A stretch of 36,346 nucleotides of DNA from Oscillospiraceae bacterium (GTDB lineage Bacteria; Bacillota; Clostridia; Oscillospirales; CAG-272): contig SVTG01000019.1 in the NCBI GenBank assembly GCA_015063895.1, forward strand, positions 1-36,346. Reading direction: 5' to 3'. Positions within the stretch are counted from its first letter, which is position 1, and the number at the start of each line of letters is the position of its first letter. Made by a program: the position numbers and the translations under genes. The notes under the pieces are model-generated. The model saw only the letters and a list, made by a program, of their open reading frames with translations, made no database searches and was not told the DNA's origin. Of this stretch, positions 25,551 through 32,348 are shown piece by piece.

Positions 25551-26741
25551 TCACTTGCCAAAGCAGGCACGGATCGTTTCAATAATGATATCCTGCTCCT
25601 CGGGCGTCATCTTATTGTCGCTGGGCAGACACAGACCGCGTGCAAAGATATCGGCACCGACGTCAGCACCGTCGGTAGCGGCCACAAAATCATTGGCGGC
25701 ATACAAGGGCTGCAGGTGCATCGGCTTCCAGATCGGTCTGCCCTCGGCGCCGAGCGCCGCCAGGCTTTCTAAGATCTCGGTCGGGCAGGTCTTGCCCTTC
25801 TCGTGCGTATAAGTGGCGGTATGGTCGTCACGTGTCTGCGGGCACATAGCCGCCCCGTCAATGAGCATACACGAGAGCCAGTAGTTCGGTACCATCTTAT
25901 CCGCCTCAAAGGGGTTCATGGAAACGGGCAGATCGGCAAAGCCTTGGCGATAGCGCTCAAAGATCGCCTTCTTCTGTGCGATATGCTCGGCAAGGTAGGG
26001 GAACTGACCGCGCACCACGCCTGCCACCACGTTGCTCATACGGTAGTTATAGCCGACCTCGGTATGCTGATACCACGGGGCGTTATCGCGGCTCTGTGTT
26101 GACCATTTCCGCGCGCGGTCTGCGGCGTCCTTATCGTCGGTCAGCAGCATGCCGCCCGATGAGCCCGTGATGATCTTATTGCCGTTGAAGGAAATGGCGT
26201 TATAATGCCCAAAGCTGCCCGTCTGCACACCGCGGTACGTGGCGCCAAGCGACTCGGCCGCGTCCTCCACCACCACAGCGCCGTGACGGCGGCACACGTC
26301 CATCAGCTCATCCAGGCGTGCCGGGGTGCCGTAAAGATGCGCAAAGACCACCACGCGCACGTCGGGATAGCGCGCGAAGGCGCGCTCCAGTGCCTCGGGG
26401 CTCATATTCCACGTGGCGTATTCGGTATCGATAAAGATCGGCACACCGCCCTCGTAGACCACAGGATTGAGGGTCGCCGCAAAGGTCATATCCGAGCAGA
26501 ACACGAGCTCACCCTTTTTCACGCCCGCCAGCTTGACGGCAAGGTGCAGGGCTGCCGTGCCGCTTGACAGCGCCACAGCATAACGACACCCCACCTGCGC
26601 AGCAGCCATTCGCTCTACCTCATTGATATTGGCACCGACCGTTGACATCCAGTTGGTCTCAAAGGCCTCGGTCATATAGGTAAGCTCCTCGCCATGCATA
26701 GTGGGGCTGGAAAGATAGATCTTCTTTGCAAGGGTTTTCAT
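25551..26741 (-). CDS. DegT/DnrJ/EryC1-family nucleotide-sugar aminotransferase, PglE-like
   Basis: The 396-residue PLP enzyme transfers an amino group to a keto-sugar nucleotide. The PLP lysine is K189 in SFNGNKIITGSSGGML, a sequence form typical of UDP-4-amino-sugar aminotransferases such as PglE. The aspartate that contacts the pyridine nitrogen is in VVVEDAAESLG (157-167), and SSGTAALHLAVK (59-70) binds phosphate. It is the first gene of the 17-gene operon and sits beside the PglC-like transferase, so the first sugar is probably a 4-amino sugar of the bacillosamine kind. No PglF-type dehydratase or PglD-type acetyltransferase is in the window; the dehydratase must be elsewhere. Confidence 0.9.
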   Translation of the reverse strand: MKTLAKKIYLSSPTMHGEELTYMTEAFETNWMSTVGANINEVERMAAAQVGCRYAVALSSGTAALHLAVKLAGVKKGELVFCSDMTFAATLNPVVYEGGVPIFIDTEYATWNMSPEALERAFARYPDVRVVVFAHLYGTPARLDELMDVCRRHGAVVVEDAAESLGATYRGVQTGSFGHYNAISFNGNKIITGSSGGMLLTDDKDAADRARKWSTQSRDNAPWYQHTEVGYNYRMSNVVAGVVRGQFPYLAEHIAQKKAIFERYRQGFADLPVSMNPFEADKMVPNYWLSCMLIDGAAMCPQTRDDHTATYTHEKGKTCPTEILESLAALGAEGRPIWKPMHLQPLYAANDFVAATDGADVGADIFARGLCLPSDNKMTPEEQDIIIETIRACFGK

Positions 26742-26804
26742 ACGTAGTCACCGTCCAATCGTAAAATGTGCGTTCCTTGCTGTAAATGATAATTTGTTTT
26801 ACCT

Positions 26805-26833
26805 ATTATATCATATAAAATTATAAATAGCAA
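26805..26833 (-). promoter_or_regulatory. Sigma-A promoter of the 17-gene polysaccharide operon
   Basis: TTGCTA (26828-26833), 17 nt and TATAAT (26805-26810) on the minus strand, in very AT-rich DNA. Transcription should start near 26798, leaving a leader of about 57 nt. No other convincing promoter was seen inside the operon. Confidence 0.82.
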
Positions 26834-26880
26834 TAGAATTTACGAAATTGACGAAAAAAGGCAGATTTTTGCACATAAAC

Positions 26881-26915
26881 ACGAAAAGCCCCCGTCCGTG
26901 ACGGGGGCTTTTCGT
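26881..26915 (-). terminator. Perfect-stem terminator of the RyR/AAA+/YbjN operon
   Basis: ACGAAAAGCCCCCGT and ACGGGGGCTTTTCGT form an uninterrupted 15-bp stem with a 5-nt loop, 22 bp beyond the stop codon of the last gene. The T tract is inside the stem on the descending arm (CTTTTCG) rather than after it. Confidence 0.88.
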
Positions 26916-26937
26916 CATATTGGTGCCGCGACGGTCC

Positions 26938-29121
26938 TCAGCGGCGTACGATCTTGAAGCCTGCGGCATCCAGCAGCCAGTGAGCATCGTCAAGAAGCTG
27001 ATAGTCGTATTTGATCACGTCGCGGGCCTGCTCCTCACACCTATCGCGTGCGGCAACCATCTGGCGAAACGCAATTAAGCCCTCAAACGTGGTGAGATTT
27101 CCGTGGCGGCGCACGGTATAATTCTTGCCGTTTGTAAAGCGCGTGCCGCCCTTGCCGTCAGGTACGGTCTCCTCCTTGATCTGACGCAGGCTGGCCGGCA
27201 CCATGCCCTGACTGATCATAAACGAGTTCCAGCGCTGGTGCTCGTGTATGGCCATCGTGCGGCGCCTTGACTGCGGGAAGCGCAGCGTATAACGGCGCAC
27301 GGGCTTGCCTGCGACCGTCAGCTTTCCTTCCTGCTGCGGCAGGTCGTCGCCCGCATAGATCGCCATATATTCCTCAGCGGAAAGTCCCTCCCCTGCGGCG
27401 CTCTTTTCACAGTAATCAAGACCCATCAGGTTCAATTTGGTGCGCAGGCTGAGGCACGCATACAGGTTAGATTCACGCTCAAGCTGCGACTTTTTCACAT
27501 ACCAGTCGCGGTGTGCCTTCTCGTATGCCGCGGCCACAGTGGCCTCGTCAACCGTCAGCGACGTATTGGTCGTGAGATCATACTCAATATCGTAAACGGC
27601 ATTACGCATACGGGCCATGCTGAAAATATCGTCGTCAAGCAATTTGTCAATGTGATAGACGGCATCGCGCTCATTGGCAATGAAATAGCACCCCTCGTCC
27701 TCAAGCAGCGTCTGCTCCTTATGCCAGGTACGCGCCTTCACGAAGATCACCAGGTCGGATAGCCCCCATTCGCGGCGCTTTTCCACCAGCTTTTGTGCCA
27801 TATCGATATTTTCAAGATCGCTGCCAAAGGCGATCACGATAAAATTGGCGTCGTTTTTCCCCTTGGTCACCGCCTCGCGGACCTGCGTATAAAAGCGCAC
27901 GTCGTTGACGTCAAGACGGTAATAGTGCTCCTCGGCGGGCAGGGCCGGCAGGGGCAGATACTCCCCTTCACTGAGATTGGCGCACTCGTTTTTATAACGG
28001 TAGTAGCTATGATTGAAATTTTTGTTGTTGCCCGCATCGGCGCGGTCAAAAATATGGTAGTGCACGGGCTTGAGAACGGGATCCCCCGCACCCTGTGTTA
28101 AAAACTGATTGTTTGCCACGGACGTAAGGAAGATCTGCTGATTGGTCTTGCCAAAGCCGATCATCAGCACGTTGATATCCACCCCGGGGCGCACCAGCGA
28201 GGTGTCAAAATCGATCTGCTTTGCCCCCATAAAGCGCGAAAGCGGGTACCTGTCGATAAAGTCCATGGCGATCTTGCGGTATTTATTGCAATATTGCAGG
28301 CACCCAAGACCGTCACCAACGATATCCTCGTAGACGGTCTCGTAGCGCGGATCACCGAACACAAAGACCTTCAAGCCCTCAAAAAGCGCGGCCTGCGCCT
28401 CGGCAGGCACCTCGCGCATACGGTCAACGAACCGACGGCAAAGGAGCATGTTTTTCTCGTCGCTGTCCGTTTGTATCACGGCCACGCACCTTCGCCCGCG
28501 GCGCAGGACCATAGTAAAGAGCACCTTGATCATATCCTCGCTAACGGGTGTGGAAATATAGGATATTTTGTTAAAGTACAGGTGCTCGCAGTCCTTCGGC
28601 GAAAGGTCGTCCACGATCACTCTGCATCTGTTTTTTTCACTTTTATACAAATCGACCGACGCCTTGCTGTAACCGAAAATAAACAGCTTATCGCCGCGCC
28701 CCCAAAGCACCTTCATACGCTCAAAGAACTCAAACAGGTGCTGGCTGAGCAACGAAAGCGTCAGCAAAACGGCATTGAGCCCTACCATCAAAAAGCAAAG
28801 TGCGATGGTGAAGGTAAACAGGCGGCTATCCTCCATGATCGCCGTGAGGCCCTTGAAGTTATACTTCAGCACAACAAGGCTGAAGCATTCGCTAATGGCG
28901 GAAAACAGACCCGACAGCAGATCCTGCCCGCCGTAAACGTAGCCGACCCAGTACAGCGGCACGGCGGTGATATATACGATAACGCACTTGCCCTTTTTGA
29001 AGCTGCGGATAAAGGCAATGCGCTGCGGACGCTTTTGCAGCACGTACAGCAGCACCACCGCGGCACATTCCACCAGCAGCGCCACCAGGCACAAAAGCGT
29101 GACTAAATTGGTTAAAAACAT
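26938..29121 (-). CDS. Membrane protein with tandem Rossmann-like domains and a degenerate RyR-like C-terminus
   Basis: The 727-residue product begins with membrane segments at about 4-27, 45-63 and 103-128. Two Rossmann-like (TrkA-N/RCK-like) units follow. The first starts at KLFIFGYSKAS (145-155) and the second at INVLMIGFGKTNQQ (316-329), where the last glycine of GxGxxG is lost. At the C-terminus, IHEHQRWNSFMISQGMVP (625-642) and RRHGNLTTFEGL (671-682) match the EHxRW and HxxLxxFexL parts of a RyR domain, with an insert between. It is a distant paralogue of the first protein of the same operon. The last gene of the operon, it follows a 32-nt palindrome and has GAGGTGA 6 nt before its ATG. 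It may be a ligand-gated membrane sensor or effector. No K+ filter is seen. Confidence 0.72.
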   Translation of the reverse strand: MFLTNLVTLLCLVALLVECAAVVLLYVLQKRPQRIAFIRSFKKGKCVIVYITAVPLYWVGYVYGGQDLLSGLFSAISECFSLVVLKYNFKGLTAIMEDSRLFTFTIALCFLMVGLNAVLLTLSLLSQHLFEFFERMKVLWGRGDKLFIFGYSKASVDLYKSEKNRCRVIVDDLSPKDCEHLYFNKISYISTPVSEDMIKVLFTMVLRRGRRCVAVIQTDSDEKNMLLCRRFVDRMREVPAEAQAALFEGLKVFVFGDPRYETVYEDIVGDGLGCLQYCNKYRKIAMDFIDRYPLSRFMGAKQIDFDTSLVRPGVDINVLMIGFGKTNQQIFLTSVANNQFLTQGAGDPVLKPVHYHIFDRADAGNNKNFNHSYYRYKNECANLSEGEYLPLPALPAEEHYYRLDVNDVRFYTQVREAVTKGKNDANFIVIAFGSDLENIDMAQKLVEKRREWGLSDLVIFVKARTWHKEQTLLEDEGCYFIANERDAVYHIDKLLDDDIFSMARMRNAVYDIEYDLTTNTSLTVDEATVAAAYEKAHRDWYVKKSQLERESNLYACLSLRTKLNLMGLDYCEKSAAGEGLSAEEYMAIYAGDDLPQQEGKLTVAGKPVRRYTLRFPQSRRRTMAIHEHQRWNSFMISQGMVPASLRQIKEETVPDGKGGTRFTNGKNYTVRRHGNLTTFEGLIAFRQMVAARDRCEEQARDVIKYDYQLLDDAHWLLDAAGFKIVRR

Positions 29122-29230
29122 AAAAACTCACCTCGTTTATGGGGTAAATGATAGCAGAAGACTAAGAACCCACCCTAAAGCCTTGCTTTTTGGCGCTTGG
29201 TGCACTTGCCACTCTTGCAAAGCCTACCGT

Positions 29231-29262
29231 CACGGCGTGCCCCACGCGTGGGGCACGCCGTG
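29231..29262. promoter_or_regulatory. 32-nt perfect palindrome inside the operon
   Basis: CACGGCGTGCCCCACG is followed directly by its reverse complement, giving a 32-nt palindrome 6 bp past the stop of the second YbjN-like gene. No T tract follows on the minus strand, so it is not a standard terminator. Candidates are an RNA-stabilising or processing element that sets different levels for the last gene, or a protein-binding site. Confidence 0.65.
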
Positions 29263-29268
29263 AAAGGA

Positions 29269-29748
29269 TCACTCGTTGATCTTATTCATATACTCCTGCA
29301 AGGAGATCATCCCCTTGCCGAGCATAAAGAACAGATCGTTATAGTTATCCACCGTAGAGGCGGAAACGTTTACCATATACTCAAAAAGCTCATAGCCGAC
29401 CAGACTGTCGCGGAAGCTGTTGACCAGGCGGAATACCACCATGCCGTCGCTGAGGTCGTAATCAAAGGCACCGTGTGCCAGCTTATAGTTGGCCTCGCAG
29501 GTCGCCACGGCACCCTCGGCGCGCTTATCCTCGGGGAATTTGTAGGGCAACACGGAGATCAGACGCACGAGCTGACGCTCCGCGTCGCAGCTGATGGCGA
29601 ATTCCATAGGCAGATCGTCACCGTTCACACCGTAGGTCACCCGCATCTTCTCTTCTTCAACCTTGTATTTCCAATTCATTTTGTCTAACGCGCCGCAAAG
29701 GCTGTCAAACACGCTTTTTGCTTTTCTTAATTCCTTATCAGTTGCCAT
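29269..29748 (-). CDS. YbjN-like protein, second tandem copy
   Basis: The 159-residue soluble protein looks like the YbjN/secretion-chaperone-like fold: a helical start, a strand-rich centre with GDDLPMEF (43-50), PEDKRAE (72-78) and a C-terminal block RDSLVGYELFEYMVNV (113-128) and VDNYNDLFFMLGKGM (133-147). It aligns with the next gene without a gap over all 159 residues, about half identical by hand count, so the pair arose by tandem duplication. YbjN-type proteins are thought to be regulators or chaperones that bind partner proteins. The ATG at 29748 with AAGGAGGG 7 nt upstream is chosen; the spacing to the preceding gene is 13 bp. Confidence 0.75.
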   Translation of the reverse strand: MATDKELRKAKSVFDSLCGALDKMNWKYKVEEEKMRVTYGVNGDDLPMEFAISCDAERQLVRLISVLPYKFPEDKRAEGAVATCEANYKLAHGAFDYDLSDGMVVFRLVNSFRDSLVGYELFEYMVNVSASTVDNYNDLFFMLGKGMISLQEYMNKINE

Positions 29749-29761
29749 AACCGTACCCTCC

Positions 29762-30241
29762 TTAGCCGTTTTCCTGCTTGATGAAATCCTCAATCGACAG
29801 CATGCCCTTGCAGATCATAAAGAACTTGTCGTTATAGCGGTCGACCGTGCCGCAGACGATATTGACCATATAGTCAAGCATCTCGGTGCCGATGAGGCTG
29901 TCACGGTAGCTAGACGCCACGCGGAAAAACGTGGTGCCGCTTGACAGGGTGTAGTCAAAAGAGCCGTCGACCATGCCCCAGTTTGCCACGGATACGGCAA
30001 CTGCCATATCCACGCGCTTATCCTCGGGCACCTCAAAGCCGAGCTTGGAATAAACGCTCACCAGCATACGCTCGGCGTCTACCGTTGCGAAGATATCCAT
30101 CGGCAGATCGTCGCCGCGAATGGTGAGGGTGACACTCAGCTCGTCGTCATCACGCTTGTAGTGCCAGTTGTTACCGTCAAGCGCCGCACACAGGGACCCG
30201 TAGACGGTGCGTGCCTGCTCTTGTTGCTTTTGTGTTGCCAT
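29762..30241 (-). CDS. YbjN-like protein, first tandem copy
   Basis: This 159-residue protein is the paralogue of the neighbouring gene: GDDLPMDIFATVDAER (43-58), VPEDKRVD (71-78), YRDSLIGTEMLDYMVNI (112-128) and YNDKFFMICKGMLS (136-149). No signal peptide or membrane helix is present. It follows the AAA+ ATPase gene by 20 bp and has AAAGGAG 7 nt before the ATG. A chaperone, adaptor or substrate-presenting role for the AAA+ ATPase is suggested by the context. A homo- or heterodimer of the two copies is plausible because the fold usually dimerises. Confidence 0.75.
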   Translation of the reverse strand: MATQKQQEQARTVYGSLCAALDGNNWHYKRDDDELSVTLTIRGDDLPMDIFATVDAERMLVSVYSKLGFEVPEDKRVDMAVAVSVANWGMVDGSFDYTLSSGTTFFRVASSYRDSLIGTEMLDYMVNIVCGTVDRYNDKFFMICKGMLSIEDFIKQENG

Positions 30242-30261
30242 AGTAATTCTCCTTTTCTCTA

Positions 30262-32337
30262 TTACATAAATCCGATATGACGCTTGTGGGCAGACCTGAA
30301 AGCAAACTCCTTGTCGCCGAGTGAGCGCTCAAAATCGTCTTTAGTCAAAATAACGCTTCCCTTGCCCGCCAGCTGGCAGCGCATAGAAGCCTTGGCCCAG
30401 GTGCGCTCAAACAAATTGCGCACAAAGCGCGCGTTGCTGAACTCCTTGGCCGTGATCATTTCCTCAGGCAGGCTTTCGAAATAAGCCTTGGCACGGGGAA
30501 AGAGGTCTTGATCATGCTTGAAGTGACGCTCGACCATGGAAACGAAGATCGCATACAGCTCCTCACGTGTAAAATTCGGAAATTCAATGACGTAAGGCAT
30601 TCTGCTGGCAAGCCCCGCGTTGCCCAGCATCAGACGCTCCATATCGTCGGTATAGCCCGCCATGATGACGACCAGATCCGCGCGATGGTTCTCCATTTCG
30701 GCGATCAGCGTATCCAGCGCCTCACGCCCGAAATCGCGGTCGTTGCCGTCGCCGCGATACAAGGAATAGGCCTCGTCGATAAAGAGCACCGATCCGTAGG
30801 CGTCGCGGCACATGCCCGCCGTCTTGGGGGCAGTTTCACCGATATAGCGTCCGCAGAAATCGCGGCCGCTGTACTCAAAAAATCCACCCACGCGCAGCAC
30901 GCCGCGCTCCTTGAGGATCTTACCGACGATCCTGGCCACGGTCGTCTTGCCCGTACCGGGGTTGCCGACAAAGCGCATATGGATACAGGGCGCACCGAGG
31001 CTTTTATCGGCACGTGCCAGCTCAATTTGTGCGATGATCTCGTCAATGCGTGCGGCAATGCGCTCACCGCCCACCAGCTCGCGAAGCTGCGCGGCACCCG
31101 ACTGCGCCGTAGCAGGGGTCGCACAGAGTGCAGCGGTATCGCGGCGGGTCACGGTGCGCTCGTTTTTGCCGCGGCGGGCATTGTCAAGCTGCTTTTGGTA
31201 AAGGAGCTCCCGCACGACCTTTTTGGTCGTTTTCAGACCGTAAAAGCGCCCATCGCTTTTCTCCTCGGCGATGCGATCGTAAAAGCCCTCCATGGCGCCG
31301 CTCGAAAAACGGAAGCCGTAGGCAGAAAGCTCGCGCTCGGCACAGCGTGCGATCTCCTCGCGGGTGAGGGGCGGAAAGCTCAGCACCTTCAGGGAAAGCA
31401 CGTCGGCAATGGCGGCGCGCACGCCCGAAAGCACCTCTTTGTCAACAAAGGGCATACGGAATACGACGATCAGATCGCGCATATTGCGCTCGATCTCAAG
31501 CAAAAGCGTGCGGAACAGGCGCGTGTTCACGTGCGAGATCCACTCGCTGATATCCAAAGAGAGCACCGGCGCCTTTCCCGAGGTGCTCACACGGTGCAAT
31601 ATGCGGAAAATATCCGAAAAGACCTCGGTGTCCTCACCCTTGGGTGGCGGCAGGACCTCCTCCCGGATCTTGGCACGCCGATCGACCTGACGCAGTCCGA
31701 GGTCGCCGAGCTTGGCGGCAAGCAACGAGAGATAGGTGGTATAGCCGTATCCCTCACCGATCGCAAACAAGTAGGCCTGATAGCACACGGTATCAAAGGT
31801 CTTATTCTCCGTGATAACGGGGGCAATGAGCGAAAGCTCCTCAAACAGGCTCTTCAGCTCGCCGCAACCAACCAGATCGTCAATATCGGGCAGGTCGGCG
31901 CCAAGCGGTGCCTCCTCGGCCTCGTCCTTACTGCCGAAAAACGCCGCAAAGGGGTCGCTTTCCTGTCGGGCGGCGTCCCTTTCGCGCTCGGTTTCCTCCT
32001 TTGCGGAGGCCTTTTCGGGCGTTTGCTCGGGTGGCTGCTCCTGCTCCGTTTTCGGGGTATCTGCCACCTCCTCCAGGGTGACCGTCAAGGCCGCCCCGAC
32101 CTCCGAGGAGGGGTATTTTTTGGCAAGCAGAGCCCTGATCTCCTTTTCAAGGACGCCCCTTTCGGGGGCAGCGTCGGTCAAAGTGAACGAGGCCGAGGTA
32201 AAGGCGGTATCCCTTTGCTGCAGGACACCCGCAAATTTTTCGGCCAGTGCGCCGCACACGAACGCGATCGGCAGCACGTCGTCGTCGCGGTGCGCCAGCA
32301 CAAAGGCATCGGAAAGTTCAATTACAAGCTGCTTCAT
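30262..32337 (-). CDS. Double-AAA+ ATPase, CbbX/SpoVK-like, with an inactive first module
   Basis: The 691-residue cytoplasmic protein has an N-terminal domain (1-95), then an acidic, Q/E/P-rich linker (about 95-150). A first AAA+ module (about 155-395) carries GEGYGYTT (194-201) in place of GxGKTT, with the P-loop lysine changed to tyrosine. The second, active AAA+ module (about 415-691) has Walker A GNPGTGKT (458-465), Walker B VLFIDEAYSL (517-526), sensor region VVIMAGYTDD (556-565) and the arginine-finger segment NAGLASRMPY. The second module resembles CbbX, SpoVK and EccA, which remodel protein complexes. The ATG at 32337, with AAGGA 6 nt upstream, is preferred over the ATG overlapping the previous stop. 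Its partners are probably the RyR-like membrane proteins and YbjN-like proteins of the operon. Confidence 0.82.
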   Translation of the reverse strand: MKQLVIELSDAFVLAHRDDDVLPIAFVCGALAEKFAGVLQQRDTAFTSASFTLTDAAPERGVLEKEIRALLAKKYPSSEVGAALTVTLEEVADTPKTEQEQPPEQTPEKASAKEETERERDAARQESDPFAAFFGSKDEAEEAPLGADLPDIDDLVGCGELKSLFEELSLIAPVITENKTFDTVCYQAYLFAIGEGYGYTTYLSLLAAKLGDLGLRQVDRRAKIREEVLPPPKGEDTEVFSDIFRILHRVSTSGKAPVLSLDISEWISHVNTRLFRTLLLEIERNMRDLIVVFRMPFVDKEVLSGVRAAIADVLSLKVLSFPPLTREEIARCAERELSAYGFRFSSGAMEGFYDRIAEEKSDGRFYGLKTTKKVVRELLYQKQLDNARRGKNERTVTRRDTAALCATPATAQSGAAQLRELVGGERIAARIDEIIAQIELARADKSLGAPCIHMRFVGNPGTGKTTVARIVGKILKERGVLRVGGFFEYSGRDFCGRYIGETAPKTAGMCRDAYGSVLFIDEAYSLYRGDGNDRDFGREALDTLIAEMENHRADLVVIMAGYTDDMERLMLGNAGLASRMPYVIEFPNFTREELYAIFVSMVERHFKHDQDLFPRAKAYFESLPEEMITAKEFSNARFVRNLFERTWAKASMRCQLAGKGSVILTKDDFERSLGDKEFAFRSAHKRHIGFM

Positions 32338-32348
32338 GGTGCTTCCTT

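Noticed and set aside
26742-26880. Possible riboswitch or attenuator before the polysaccharide operon
   Set aside because: The leader is only about 57 nt, AT-rich, and shows no stem followed by a T tract.
28929-28950. VGYVYGG near the first loop of the last operon protein resembles a K+ channel filter (TVGYG)
   Set aside because: The pore-helix context and the TxxTxGYGD pattern are missing, and the paralogue has no such segment, so a K+ channel claim is not supported.
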